Origin: QYOJ01 sp964616825
GTDB lineage: Bacteria; Bacteroidota; Bacteroidia; Bacteroidales; FEN-979
Direction of reading: 5' to 3'
NCBI GenBank assembly: GCA_964616825.1
Contig: CAZTSX010000015.1
Span: 1-64,000 of the forward strand
Length of the DNA stretch: 64,000 nucleotides
A program made the translations under genes and the position numbers. A model generated the notes under the pieces. It ran no database searches. It was not told where the DNA came from and was given only the letters and a program-made list of their open reading frames with translations. Position 1 is the first letter of the stretch. Each line of letters begins with the position of its first letter. Of this stretch, positions 26,245-35,822 are shown in pieces.

Positions 26245-26982
26245 ATGAAGAAAATCTATGGCCTGATCGGTTTTCCACTTACCCACTCCTGGTCACAGAA
26301 ATATTTTGAAAAAAAATTTTATGACAAAGGGCTCAGCAAATGCATATATAAGCTGTTTCCACTATCTGATATAACCGATCTCCCATCACTGGTTGACTCC
26401 ATGCCCGGGTTATGCGGACTCAACGTGACGATCCCATATAAAGAAGCCGTCATTCCATATCTTCATTCAATTGACAGCAAAGCCAGAGAGATTGGCGCAA
26501 TAAATACGATCGTAATAGAGCATCTAAATGGAAAGAGAAACCTTAAGGGATTCAATACCGATGCGGAAGGATTCACTCTCTCCTCCGATTTTTCAAATCA
26601 TTCAAACGCACTGGTCCTTGGAACAGGGGGGGCATCCAACGCAATCTGTTATTCGCTGAGACAATTGGGAATCGAACCTAAACGGGTATCACGCTCGCCG
26701 TTGCAATCAGAAGTGTTACGCTATGAAGAGCTTGATCAGGCAATCATGAATCAGCATACCCTGATTGTCAACACCACGCCCCTGGGCATGTCTCCGAATG
26801 AATCGACCTACCCTCCCATTCCCTATCATCTAATCACATCAAATCATTTTCTCTACGACCTGGTCTACAATCCGCTGAAAACGATTTTCCTGCAAAAAGG
26901 ATCTGAGCAGGGCGCAACAATCCAAACAGGACTGCAGATGCTTCATCATCAGGCAGACCTGGCGTTTGAGATCTTAATCTGA
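26245..26982 (+). CDS. aroE: Shikimate dehydrogenase
   Basis: 245 residues, NADP-dependent reduction of 3-dehydroshikimate in aromatic amino acid synthesis. The N-terminal substrate-binding motif is GLIGFPLTHSWSQKYF (Ser/Ser of the S-x-S motif). Catalytic Lys is in LNVTIPYKEAV, NADP loop GTGGASNAI, then NTTPLGM and the C-terminal GLQMLHHQA. At 245 residues it is slightly short (usual 250-290), as is common in Bacteroidota. Confidence 0.95.
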   Translation: MKKIYGLIGFPLTHSWSQKYFEKKFYDKGLSKCIYKLFPLSDITDLPSLVDSMPGLCGLNVTIPYKEAVIPYLHSIDSKAREIGAINTIVIEHLNGKRNLKGFNTDAEGFTLSSDFSNHSNALVLGTGGASNAICYSLRQLGIEPKRVSRSPLQSEVLRYEELDQAIMNQHTLIVNTTPLGMSPNESTYPPIPYHLITSNHFLYDLVYNPLKTIFLQKGSEQGATIQTGLQMLHHQADLAFEILI

Positions 26983-27006
26983 GAAAACAGATTTACACGA
27001 TACTCG

Positions 27007-27261
27007 TTACTCTTTCTTCGGTTCTTCTGAACGTATTACTTCAACGTGGAAGTTGGCTACCATCGCTGCAATTGCTCCGACAGCAGCAAGAATTGGGGCA
27101 ACCAATGCACCGATGAGACCAATTGTTACCGGGATCTCCAGGAATACTTTTCCGTCTTCATCCTTAATGATGATCCGGCGTACATTGCCTTCATGGATGA
27201 GCTCTTTAACCTTGTTAATCAACTCTCCACCTTTCACCTTGAATTCCTCTTTAATGTCCAT
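27007..27261 (-). CDS. DUF4342-like small membrane-associated protein
   Basis: 84 residues. N-terminal half is charged (KVKGGELINKVKELIHEGNVRRIIIKDEDGK); the C-terminal half has one hydrophobic segment (VTIGLIGALVAPILAAVGAIAAMVA, about 44-68). This matches the DUF4342 layout; function unknown. It starts about 15 nt downstream of the aldehyde dehydrogenase remnant, so it may share that transcript. Confidence 0.7.
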   Translation of the reverse strand: MDIKEEFKVKGGELINKVKELIHEGNVRRIIIKDEDGKVFLEIPVTIGLIGALVAPILAAVGAIAAMVANFHVEVIRSEEPKKE

Positions 27262-27276
27262 AATACTCTGCTCTGG

Positions 27277-28499
27277 TTATTTCATAAAATACTTGATCAG
27301 TTTCAATCTGTTTCTATACGGAGGATAACGCAAGCGGATATCAACCCAGGTCACTTTTTTCATAATAGACCGTTGATGAGAAAACGTGTCGAAACTAAAC
27401 TTCCCGTGATACTGACCAATTCCACTGTTTCCCACGCCACCAAACGACAGGTTCTCATTGGCAAATTGGATGACCACATCGTTGATACATCCTCCACCTG
27501 CATGAGAGGATGATCCGGCGAAACATCTTCCAATATGGTCGGTGCGATATATCTCTCATCGATATTCACCGTACCTCCACATCTAATTGTTGTCCCTTTA
27601 ATCAAGCCGGCCAGGCGCTCTGTTTTTGGCTTATTGATAATCCGGCAATAATCGAGACTTTTTTGGGGATCCTCCCCAAAAAAACGTGTTACGGAATCTT
27701 GTAGTAACGAGATAAACTTATCCTTAACAGAACGGTGTACAAAAAGATAATCTGGCGCGACACAGGTCTGCCCTGCATTGAGAAACTTCCCCCAGGCAAT
27801 GCGTGCTGCTGCAACGGATAAGTTGGCATCGGCTTCAACGATACACGGACTTTTCCCTCCCAATTCAAGCGTAACCGGAGTCAGGTGTTTGGCTGCTGCC
27901 TCCATTACGATCTTACCTACGGCCAGGCTTCCTGTGAAAAAAATGTAATCCCATTTCTCGGCAAACAATGCCTGGTTAACATCCCTGCCTCCCTGATGAT
28001 AAGAGATGTATGCTGGTGAAAAAAAATCACTGATCATCTGACTCATGGCTTCAGTGATATGCGGTGAGTAATCTGAAGGTTTCAACGCAATGCAGTTCCC
28101 TGCTGAGATTGCACCAACTAGCGGAATGAGTAGGAGTTGAAAAGGATAATTCCAGGGAGCGATGATCAATGCCACTCCATAAGGCTCTTTAAAGATCCGG
28201 CTCGTCGACCAGAAATGGATCAATTGATCCGTAGGAACCCGTTCGGGGCGAGCCCAACTTCTGAGTTTTCGAATATGCAAAGAGATCTCATTTAATACTA
28301 AGCCAATCTCTGAAGAATACGCTTCAAATTTCGATTTATGCAAGTCTTTCCAGAACGCATCATAGAAGCGGTCTTCATGAGCTATAATCGCCCGGCGAAG
28401 AGTTTTCAACTGGTTGATCCGAAAACGGATATCACGAGTTTGATAAGTGTTGAAAAAATCACGTTGAGCCTGAAGGGTTTGGCCAATTTTTAAATGCAT
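27277..28499 (-). pseudogene. Aldehyde dehydrogenase with internal deletion and frameshift
   Basis: Residues from ATG 28499 to about 27505 match class-3-type aldehyde dehydrogenases: IIAPWNYPFQLLLIPL, FFTGSLAVGKIV, catalytic Glu in LELGGKSPC, catalytic Cys in NAGQTCVAPDY. The frame then leaves homology just after DHPLMQ. The family's C-terminal end (GGGCINDVVIQFANENLSFGGVGNSGIG ... SHQRSIMKK) continues in another frame down to 27277. Roughly 60-75 residues that normally lie between (the EEIFGP segment onward) are missing. So a deletion of about 200 bp with a frame change occurred near 27500. TATATTTG at 28525-28518 is a plausible promoter. Confidence 0.85.
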
Positions 28500-28517
28500 C
28501 TGACAGGAAAATATACA

Positions 28518-28572
28518 CAAATATATAGGATAAAAATTTATTTGCTCATATCAAAGAAAATAATTACTTTTG
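28518..28572. promoter_or_regulatory. Divergent promoters of the dehydrogenase remnant and rpsO
   Basis: Plus strand: -33 TTTG at 28541-28544 and -7 TACTTTTG at 28565-28572 with a 20-bp spacer, a full Bacteroidota-type promoter for rpsO. Minus strand: TATATTTG at 28525-28518. Confidence 0.7.
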
Positions 28573-28630
28573 CAGCCCGTTTTGATGCGCTCTCGCAAGG
28601 TAAAAAACTGAATAAAAACGATAATTTATA

Positions 28631-28900
28631 ATGAATTTTCCTCCTGAAGTAAAAAAGAAAACATTTAAAGAGTACGGAAAGTCAGAGTTTGACTCGGGTT
28701 CAACCGAAGCTCAGGTCGCACTCTTTACCATGAAAATCGAACACCTGACTCAACATCTAAAGAAAAATAAAAAAGATCTTGTCACAGAGAGATCATTGGT
28801 TTTGATGGTTGGAAAGCGTCGCCACCTGCTGGATTATCTGAAGAAAAAAGACATTGAACGTTACCGTACGATCATCAAGAAATTAAAACTTAGAAAATAA
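28631..28900 (+). CDS. rpsO: Ribosomal protein uS15
   Basis: 89 residues, standard length. Helical protein of the small-subunit central domain with the conserved GSTEAQVALFTMKIEHLTQHLK and GKRRHLLDYLKKKD segments. Followed by pnp, the classic rpsO-pnp order. The leader between the -7 element and the ATG is about 58 nt. Confidence 0.98.
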   Translation: MNFPPEVKKKTFKEYGKSEFDSGSTEAQVALFTMKIEHLTQHLKKNKKDLVTERSLVLMVGKRRHLLDYLKKKDIERYRTIIKKLKLRK

Positions 28901-28912
28901 CAATATATATCT

Positions 28913-28961
28913 GACAGAACTAAAAGAGGCAATTCCCGAATTGCCTCTTTTAGCATCTGTC
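28913..28961 (+). terminator. Strong hairpin between rpsO and pnp
   Basis: A perfect 15-bp stem (28921-28935 with 28938-28952) is AT-rich at its base and GC-rich in the middle. It is enclosed by an outer GACAGA/TCTGTC pair (28913-28918 with 28956-28961). The T run is part of the stem, so it may be a partial terminator or an RNA-processing site separating rpsO from pnp rather than a full stop. Confidence 0.75.
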
Positions 28962-28982
28962 GGTTTCAAATACTAATAAAAT

Positions 28983-31136
28983 ATGAATGCAATTACAAAA
29001 ACAATTCAATTAGACGACGGCCGTGAAATTACGATGGAAACTGGTCGTCTTGCTCGTCAGGCTGACGGTGCCGTTGTGGTAAAAATGGGCGATACGATGT
29101 TGCTGGCCACAGTGGTAGCCAAATCAGAAGCTGCTGAAAATGTAGATTACATGCCGCTTAGTGTGGATTACCGCGAAAAATACGCGGCGGTCGGACGATT
29201 CCCTGGCGGATTTTTCAAGCGGGAAGCACGTCCTTCCGATTATGAGATACTGATTTCAAGACTCGTTGACAGAGCGCTGCGGCCCCTCTTCCCGGAAGAT
29301 TTCCATGCCGAAGTACAGGTGCTTATCACCCTGATCTCAGCCGATAAAGATGTTTTGCCAGACGCACTCGCTTGTCTGGCAGCCTCCACAGCCCTTACTA
29401 TCAGTGATATTCCCTTTAATGGTCCGATCTCTGAAGTGAAAGTAGGCCATATCGATGGAAAGTTTATCGCCAATCCTGCCTATTCATCCCTCTCAGAATC
29501 GGATATGGATATCATGGTTGCTGCCTCGCAGGATAACATCATGATGGTAGAGGGAGAGATGAAAGAGGTAAGTGAGAAAATGATGGTGGATGCCATCAAG
29601 TTTGCTCACGAAATCATCAAAGTTCAGTGTCAGGCGCAGCTTGATCTGGCAAAGATGATAAAGAAATCCAACACCAAGCGGGAATACAACCACGAAACAA
29701 ATGATCCTGAGTTCAAGCAGACAATGCATGATGCTACCTACCAGAAGATATACGACATGGCTGCCAAAGGGATAGCTGATAAGAAGGAGAGAAAAAGGAT
29801 TCTTGATGCCATCAAAGAGGAGTTTGTTGAAACGCTGAGTGATGAGGAGAAGGAAGAGAAGAAGATGATGATCTCCCGCTACTATCACGACATTGAACGG
29901 GATGCGATTCGGAATGCCACTCTCGATACGAAAATCAGGATTGACGGAAGAAAGCTGGACGAGATCCGGCCTATCTGGACAGAAGTTGACTACCTGCCTG
30001 CTGCCCACGGATCCGCTATCTTCACTCGTGGTGAAACCCAGTCGCTTACTACCGTGACACTGGGAACGAAGCTGGATGAACAGATCATCGACGGAGCTGT
30101 GATCGAAGAGAGGTCTAATTTCCTCTTACATTATAACTTCCCACCATTTAGCACTGGTGAAGCTAAATTCTTAAGGGGCACAAGCCGGCGGGAAGTAGGT
30201 CATGGAAATCTGGCCCTGAGAGCCCTGAAATTCATCCTTCCCGATTCAGAAGAGAATCATTATACCACTCGTGTGGTATCAGATATCCTGGAGTCGAACG
30301 GCTCCTCTTCCATGGCTACAGTTTGTGCCGGAACCATGGCGCTGATGGATGCCGGTGTGAAGATCAAAAAACCGGTCTCAGGGATTGCCATGGGACTGAT
30401 CTCAGACAACGGAAATAAGCGCTATTCCGTTTTGTCAGATATTCTGGGTGATGAAGACCACCTGGGCGACATGGACTTCAAGGTTTGTGGTACACGCGAC
30501 GGTATCACCGCTTGTCAGATGGATATCAAAGTTGACGGCATGCCTTATGAGATCCTTGAAGAGGCTCTCGAACAAGCCAAAGTGGGCAGACTGCATATTA
30601 TGGATGAGATGATGAAGACCATCTCAGAACCCAGACCCGACTATAAACCATGCGTACCGAGAATAACACAGATGAAAGTTCCAAAGGATTTCATCGGCGC
30701 TATCATCGGACCGGGCGGGAAAGTGATTCAGGAGATGCAGCGGGAGACCGGAACCACAATCGTTGTGGAAGAGGTCGGAGAATTTGGTGTTATCGATATT
30801 GTTGCCAATAATGTAGAAGACAAAGATGCTGTTGTAGAACGGATCAAAAACATATGTGCCGTACCTGAAGTTGGTGAGATCTACAAAGGAAAAGTGAAAA
30901 ATATCACCACCTTTGGTGCCTTCATTGAGATTCTGCCCGGACAGGATGGGTTATTGCACATCTCGGAGATTGAATGGAGACGTCTGAACAGAGTAGAAGA
31001 TGCCCTGAATGTAGGAGATGAAGTAGAGGTAAAACTGATTGATGTTGATCCCAGAAATGGCAAGCTAAAACTCTCACGGAAAGTACTTCTTGAGAAACCG
31101 GCTGACTATAAGGATTCCAGACCGAAAAAATTCTAG
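28983..31136 (+). CDS. pnp: Polyribonucleotide nucleotidyltransferase
   Basis: 717 residues. Two RNase PH-like cores (first from MNAITKTIQLDDGREITMETG; second with FSTGEAKFLRGTSRREVGHGNLA), a KH domain (DFIGAIIGPGGKVIQEMQRETG, near residue 565) and an S1 domain (GEIYKGKVKNITTFGAFIEI, near 630). Degrades RNA 3' to 5' by phosphorolysis. No separate TAnnTTTG element is seen, so it is probably read through from rpsO past the hairpin. Confidence 0.97.
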   Translation: MNAITKTIQLDDGREITMETGRLARQADGAVVVKMGDTMLLATVVAKSEAAENVDYMPLSVDYREKYAAVGRFPGGFFKREARPSDYEILISRLVDRALRPLFPEDFHAEVQVLITLISADKDVLPDALACLAASTALTISDIPFNGPISEVKVGHIDGKFIANPAYSSLSESDMDIMVAASQDNIMMVEGEMKEVSEKMMVDAIKFAHEIIKVQCQAQLDLAKMIKKSNTKREYNHETNDPEFKQTMHDATYQKIYDMAAKGIADKKERKRILDAIKEEFVETLSDEEKEEKKMMISRYYHDIERDAIRNATLDTKIRIDGRKLDEIRPIWTEVDYLPAAHGSAIFTRGETQSLTTVTLGTKLDEQIIDGAVIEERSNFLLHYNFPPFSTGEAKFLRGTSRREVGHGNLALRALKFILPDSEENHYTTRVVSDILESNGSSSMATVCAGTMALMDAGVKIKKPVSGIAMGLISDNGNKRYSVLSDILGDEDHLGDMDFKVCGTRDGITACQMDIKVDGMPYEILEEALEQAKVGRLHIMDEMMKTISEPRPDYKPCVPRITQMKVPKDFIGAIIGPGGKVIQEMQRETGTTIVVEEVGEFGVIDIVANNVEDKDAVVERIKNICAVPEVGEIYKGKVKNITTFGAFIEILPGQDGLLHISEIEWRRLNRVEDALNVGDEVEVKLIDVDPRNGKLKLSRKVLLEKPADYKDSRPKKF

Positions 31137-31186
31137 TGGTTTCTGAAACCCGAATTGCGTTTTTTTCGTAAACAAATGAGATCCGG

Positions 31187-32050
31187 ATGAGACAACTTAA
31201 AATTATAAAGCAGGTCACCAATCGTGAGACTGCTTCACTTGACAAGTACCTCCAGGAGATAGGTAAAGTGGAGTTGATCACTGCTGATGAAGAGGTGTCA
31301 CTGGCCCAGCGTATCAAACAGGGAGATCATTCTGCTCTTGAGAAACTCACCAAGGCCAATCTGCGTTTTGTCGTATCCGTTTCCAAACAATATCAGAATC
31401 AAGGACTTAGTCTTCCCGACCTGATCAATGAAGGGAATCTTGGCTTGATTAAAGCTGCCCAACGTTTCGATGAAACCCGTGGATTTAAGTTCATCTCATA
31501 TGCCGTGTGGTGGATCAGGCAATCGATTCTCCAGGCTCTTGCAGAGCAATCGCGTATTGTGCGTCTTCCGTTGAATAAGATCGGTTCGATTAACAAGATA
31601 AACAAAGCTTACGCGAAGCTTGAGCAGAAATATGAACGTGAGCCCAACATCCAGGAAATCGCCAAGCTGCTGGAAATCTCGGAAAATGAGGTCAAAGAGT
31701 CGATGAAGAACGCGGGTAGACATGTCTCAATGGACGCACCCCTCATTCAGGATGAAGACAACACCATGTACGATGTTCTGAAAGGTGAGGAAAATACGAC
31801 CCCCGAAAATGGATTGCTCTACGAATCCCTTAAGCGGGAAATCGAACGGGCTGTGTCTACGCTAACACAACGGGAAGCTGATGTGATCCGTCTATATTTC
31901 GGACTCAACGGAAGTCACCCGATGACACTGGAGGAGATCGGTGAAAAATTCGACCTTACCCGTGAGCGCGTTCGACAGATCAAAGAGAAAGCCATTCGCA
32001 GACTGAAACATACATCAAGAAGTAAAATTCTGAAAACATACCTGGGATAA
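31187..32050 (+). CDS. rpoD: Primary sigma factor RpoD (SigA type)
   Basis: 287 residues, the short form typical of Bacteroidota, lacking the long region 1.1. Region 1.2/2: LDKYLQEIGKVELITADEEV, LVVS-like NLRFVVSVSKQYQNQGLSLPDLINEGN, and YAVWWIRQSILQALAEQSRIVRLP. Region 4 helix-turn-helix: MTLEEIGEKFDLTRERVRQIKEKAI. Its -7 specificity in this phylum is the TAnnTTTG element seen throughout the window. Confidence 0.97.
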   Translation: MRQLKIIKQVTNRETASLDKYLQEIGKVELITADEEVSLAQRIKQGDHSALEKLTKANLRFVVSVSKQYQNQGLSLPDLINEGNLGLIKAAQRFDETRGFKFISYAVWWIRQSILQALAEQSRIVRLPLNKIGSINKINKAYAKLEQKYEREPNIQEIAKLLEISENEVKESMKNAGRHVSMDAPLIQDEDNTMYDVLKGEENTTPENGLLYESLKREIERAVSTLTQREADVIRLYFGLNGSHPMTLEEIGEKFDLTRERVRQIKEKAIRRLKHTSRSKILKTYLG

Positions 32051-32066
32051 CAACTGGTAAATTGAG

Positions 32067-32717
32067 ATGTCTCATTTAATTGCTCCTTCCCTATTATCCT
32101 CGAATTTCCTGAAGCTGGAAGAGGAGATTGACATGGTTAACCGAAGTGAAGCTGACTGGTTTCATCTGGATATCATGGACGGCCTATTTGTCCCCAATAT
32201 CTCGTTCGGATTCCCTATTTTGGAGCGCATCAAGAAAGCGGCTAAAAAGCCGATGGATGTTCACCTGATGATTGTTGATCCCGACCGGTACCTGGATCGT
32301 TTCAGAGCATCCGGTGCGGATATTATTACTGTGCATTATGAAGCCTGTGCCCATCTCCACAGAACCATCCAGGCTATCAAAGACTCAGGCGCTAAAGCTG
32401 GGGTCTCTCTCAATCCCCACACACCAGGCATGCTTCTGCGAGAGGTGATCAACGAACTCGACCTGGTCCTGCTGATGTCGGTAAATCCCGGTTTCGGCGG
32501 GCAGGAATTCATCGAACAAACCTACCAGAAAACCCGCGAATTAAAGACCCTGATCCTCGACAACGACTCAGAAGCCCTCATCGAAGTAGATGGTGGAGTT
32601 ACTCTCGACAACGCCCGGCCACTGATTGATGCAGGTGTGGATATCCTGGTAGCAGGAAATACTGTTTTTGGCTCAGAAGACCCGGTTGAGACCATCCATC
32701 AGTTGAAACACTGCTAA
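32067..32717 (+). CDS. rpe: Ribulose-phosphate 3-epimerase
   Basis: 216 residues, TIM barrel. Signature segments: IAPSLLSSNFLKLEEEI, HLDIMDGLFVPNISFG (metal ligands His and Asp), DVHLMI, MSVNPGFGGQEFI, and EVDGGV. Interconverts ribulose-5-P and xylulose-5-P. It starts 16 bp after rpoD, same strand. Confidence 0.97.
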   Translation: MSHLIAPSLLSSNFLKLEEEIDMVNRSEADWFHLDIMDGLFVPNISFGFPILERIKKAAKKPMDVHLMIVDPDRYLDRFRASGADIITVHYEACAHLHRTIQAIKDSGAKAGVSLNPHTPGMLLREVINELDLVLLMSVNPGFGGQEFIEQTYQKTRELKTLILDNDSEALIEVDGGVTLDNARPLIDAGVDILVAGNTVFGSEDPVETIHQLKHC

Positions 32718-32725
32718 AGAAACAC

Positions 32726-32810
32726 GGATCCCGGATGCCTGATGCCAGATGCCGGATAATCAAAACCATTCCTCATTCTTCATTCCTCATTTCTTATTCC
32801 TTATTCCCTA
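32726..32810. repeat. GATGCCN and ATTCCTY heptamer arrays
   Basis: GATGCCT-GATGCCA-GATGCCG at 32732-32756, then ATTCCTC-ATTCTTC-ATTCCTC-ATTTCTT-ATTCCTT-ATTCCCT at 32768-32810. They fill the 136-bp spacer between rpe and the Usp gene. Nothing else is visible there except the Usp promoter. Confidence 0.75.
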
Positions 32811-32820
32811 AGCCACTCCC

Positions 32821-32836
32821 TATTTTTGTATTTTTG
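32821..32836 (+). promoter_or_regulatory. Tandem TATTTTTG promoter elements
   Basis: Two adjacent copies of TATTTTTG (32821-32828 and 32829-32836), both fitting TAnnTTTG, 18-33 bp before the Usp gene ATG. Confidence 0.5.
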
Positions 32837-32853
32837 TTTAAAATTCAGAGGAT

Positions 32854-33732
32854 ATGGAAAAGAAGAATCACGAGAAGTTCAACAATATCGTACTGATTCC
32901 CACCGACTTCTCTGAGATTTGCGATAATGCAATCCATCATGGCATCGAGTTGGCTAGATTTTTAAGATACAGCGTGTGTATCCTGCATGTGATCAATAGA
33001 GAGGCCAAATCAAAACTCAAGAAGGAGAACCAGGATATTAGCTACATTGAATCACAACTAAATGCCTACACAGAAAAATATCAGAAAGAGTATGGAATTC
33101 AGATAGATACAAAGCATGTTGAAGGAAGCATCTTTAATGAAATCAATAAGGTGGCAACCGATATCAAAGCTAACCTTATGATTCTCGGCACCCATGGCAA
33201 GAAAGGGATACATCATCTCTTTGGAAGTCATACATTGAAGGTTGTTCTCGAATCACCCATACCGGTTATAGTAGTCCAACATAAATCGTTCGGCCAAGGA
33301 TATCGAAATATCGTATTCCCTGTCAGCAATGATGTAGAACCACGCCAGAAAGTTCAGTGGACTAAATTGATTGCCAAGCTATTCGATGCCAAAGTACAAA
33401 TCTACTGCAGCCTGGAGAAAGATCCCCTGATGAACAACCGCCTGGAGATCATTACCAGGCAGATCACTGATAATTTTGATGAATCAGAACTGGAATACAC
33501 AATTAAGGTTGCTGATAAAACCGGTAATTTTGCTGACCAGGTCCTCTCCTATGCCAAAGCTAATTCAGCAGATCTGATCATGATTATGACACGCCCCAAC
33601 ATTGATCTGCCAGGGTTTAGCCTTTCTGGTTGGGACGAACCTCTGATGTTTAACGAAGGACAGATTCCGGTGATGTGTATCAATCCGGTCGAACTTGGCA
33701 ACTATTACTGGGAGTGGATTATGCCATTTTAA
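32854..33732 (+). CDS. Tandem universal stress protein
   Basis: 292 residues with two Usp domains. The first (about 8-145) begins NIVLIPTDFSEICDNAIHHGIELA and has the nucleotide-binding motif LGTHGKKGIHHLFGSHTLKVV (G-2x-G-9x-G-S/T). The second (about 150-285) is degenerate: RNIVFPVSN at its start but no intact ATP motif. Function in stress response is inferred from family only. Confidence 0.88.
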   Translation: MEKKNHEKFNNIVLIPTDFSEICDNAIHHGIELARFLRYSVCILHVINREAKSKLKKENQDISYIESQLNAYTEKYQKEYGIQIDTKHVEGSIFNEINKVATDIKANLMILGTHGKKGIHHLFGSHTLKVVLESPIPVIVVQHKSFGQGYRNIVFPVSNDVEPRQKVQWTKLIAKLFDAKVQIYCSLEKDPLMNNRLEIITRQITDNFDESELEYTIKVADKTGNFADQVLSYAKANSADLIMIMTRPNIDLPGFSLSGWDEPLMFNEGQIPVMCINPVELGNYYWEWIMPF

Positions 33733-33767
33733 TCAACGAGCAATATCAGCGAATAGATTGATATTGT

Positions 33768-35819
33768 ATGGAAAAAGAGAAAGCAAGGAGACGAATTGAT
33801 GAGTTGACGAAAGAGATCAACAGGTATAATCATGCCTATTACCTCCTATCGACGCCTGAAATCAGTGATCAGGCGTTTGATATTTTACTGAAAGAGCTTG
33901 AAGCGCTGGAAACAGCGTTTCCTGCCTTGACTTCTCCCAACTCTCCTACTCATCGCGTGGGTGGCGGGATTACCAAAGAGTTCAAACAGGTTACCCACCG
34001 ATATCCAATGCTCTCCCTTAGTAATACTTACTCCAGGGATGAAGTGCAGGAGTGGGAAGGGCGAATTCACAAACTGCTTGAAGAAGGGGTAGAATATGTT
34101 TGTGAGCTGAAATTTGATGGTGTCGCCATCGGACTCACATACAGGCAAGGTATTCTGATTCAGGCGGTGACACGTGGAGACGGAATGGAGGGAGATGATA
34201 TCACCACCAACGTCAAAACGATCCACAGCATCCCTTTGCAGTTGACAGGAGATGGATATCCCGAGGAATTTGAGATCCGTGGGGAGATCTTTATGCCACA
34301 CGCCAGTTTCCGTCACCTGAACAAACTTCGAACGGAGGAGGGTGAAGCTACTTTTGCCAATCCACGGAATGCCGCTTCGGGCAGCCTGAAGATGCAGGAT
34401 TCAGCCGAAGTAGCCAAACGGAGACTCAACTGTTTCCTCTATTACCTCCCTGGCACCAACATTCCTTTTCAAACACATTACGAAAGCCTTCAGGCTGCCC
34501 GAAGCTGGGGTTTCCCCATCTCCGATTACATCGCCAGGTGTTCCAGCATCGAGGAGATCTTTGAGTTCATCACAATGTGGGACCATGACCGGAAATCATT
34601 GCCATTTGACATTGATGGGGTCGTGATCAAAGTAAACAACTTCAACCAGCAGGAGATCCTTGGATCCACAGCTAAATCTCCCCGCTGGGCAATAGCCTTT
34701 AAGTTCAAGGCAGAAGAGGCGGCTACAGAGTTGATATCTGTCGACTTCCAGGTAGGAAGGACAGGAGCTGTGACTCCGGTAGCCAACCTCCGGCCGGTTC
34801 TTCTGGCCGGAACAATTGTGAAACGAGCTTCTCTTCATAACGCCGACGTCATCGCTGCACTAGATCTTCATATGGGCGATACAGTTTATGTGGAAAAAGG
34901 TGGGGAGATCATTCCGAAGATTACCAGCGTAAAGCTGGATCTCCGTCCAACTGATGCTGACAAAGTGACGTTTATTGATAACTGTCCTGAATGCAACACT
35001 CCCCTGGAGAGAACAGCGGGGGAGGCAGCATGGTACTGCCCGAATCACGATAGCTGTCCTCCGCAGATCAAAGGACGTCTGGAGCACTTCATCAGCCGTA
35101 AAGCTATGAATATTGAGAGCCTGGGCGAAGGAAAGATTGAGCTATTATTTGACCGGGGATTTATAAAAAATGCAGCAGACTTATATAATCTAACATACGA
35201 TGAACTGTTGGGTCTTGAGAAGATCTATGTAGATGAAGAGAACGGGAAAGAGCGCAAAGTCAGTTTCAAAGAGAAAACAGTTCACAATATCCTGCAAGGC
35301 ATTGAGCAGTCAAAATCAACCCCGTTTGAGCGAGTCCTTTATGGACTGGGAATACGGCATGCCGGAGAGACAGTGGCAAAAAAACTGGCGACTCATTTTC
35401 ATTCTGTTGAAGCATTGATGCAGGCTGACTATGATACCCTGGTTGAAGTGGATGAGGTAGGCGAAAAGATCGCTCTCAGCCTGATTGATTATTTTCAAGT
35501 CCCGGAAAACCTGGAGAACATCCGGCGTTTACAAAAGGCTGGAGTAAACTTTAAAATCAACCCGGGAAGAACTATAACTGGTGATCTTCTTGCAGGGAAA
35601 GCAGTTGTCATCAGTGGAACATTTGAGCTTCATTCGCGGGATGAATTGAAGCAGATGATCGAAGAACACGGAGGTAAAAACAGCGGATCTGTTTCATCGA
35701 AAACCTCTTTCCTGCTCGCTGGCGCCAATGTCGGACCCGAAAAACAAAAAAAAGCGGAAACCCTGGGGATCCCGCTCATTTCAGAGAACGAATTCTTAAA
35801 AATGATCCGTTCAGTATAG
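33768..35819 (+). CDS. ligA: NAD-dependent DNA ligase
   Basis: 683 residues. Domain Ia (YYLLSTPEISDQAFDILLKELEALE), adenylation motif ELKFDGVAIG with the catalytic Lys near residue 116, OB fold (GRTGAVTPVA), four-Cys zinc finger (CPECNTPLERTAGEAAWYCPN), helix-hairpin-helix repeats (LYGLGIRHAGETVAKKLA) and BRCT domain (KAVVISGTFELHSRDELKQ). Seals nicks in replication and repair. Confidence 0.98.
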   Translation: MEKEKARRRIDELTKEINRYNHAYYLLSTPEISDQAFDILLKELEALETAFPALTSPNSPTHRVGGGITKEFKQVTHRYPMLSLSNTYSRDEVQEWEGRIHKLLEEGVEYVCELKFDGVAIGLTYRQGILIQAVTRGDGMEGDDITTNVKTIHSIPLQLTGDGYPEEFEIRGEIFMPHASFRHLNKLRTEEGEATFANPRNAASGSLKMQDSAEVAKRRLNCFLYYLPGTNIPFQTHYESLQAARSWGFPISDYIARCSSIEEIFEFITMWDHDRKSLPFDIDGVVIKVNNFNQQEILGSTAKSPRWAIAFKFKAEEAATELISVDFQVGRTGAVTPVANLRPVLLAGTIVKRASLHNADVIAALDLHMGDTVYVEKGGEIIPKITSVKLDLRPTDADKVTFIDNCPECNTPLERTAGEAAWYCPNHDSCPPQIKGRLEHFISRKAMNIESLGEGKIELLFDRGFIKNAADLYNLTYDELLGLEKIYVDEENGKERKVSFKEKTVHNILQGIEQSKSTPFERVLYGLGIRHAGETVAKKLATHFHSVEALMQADYDTLVEVDEVGEKIALSLIDYFQVPENLENIRRLQKAGVNFKINPGRTITGDLLAGKAVVISGTFELHSRDELKQMIEEHGGKNSGSVSSKTSFLLAGANVGPEKQKKAETLGIPLISENEFLKMIRSV

Positions 35820-35822
35820 TCG

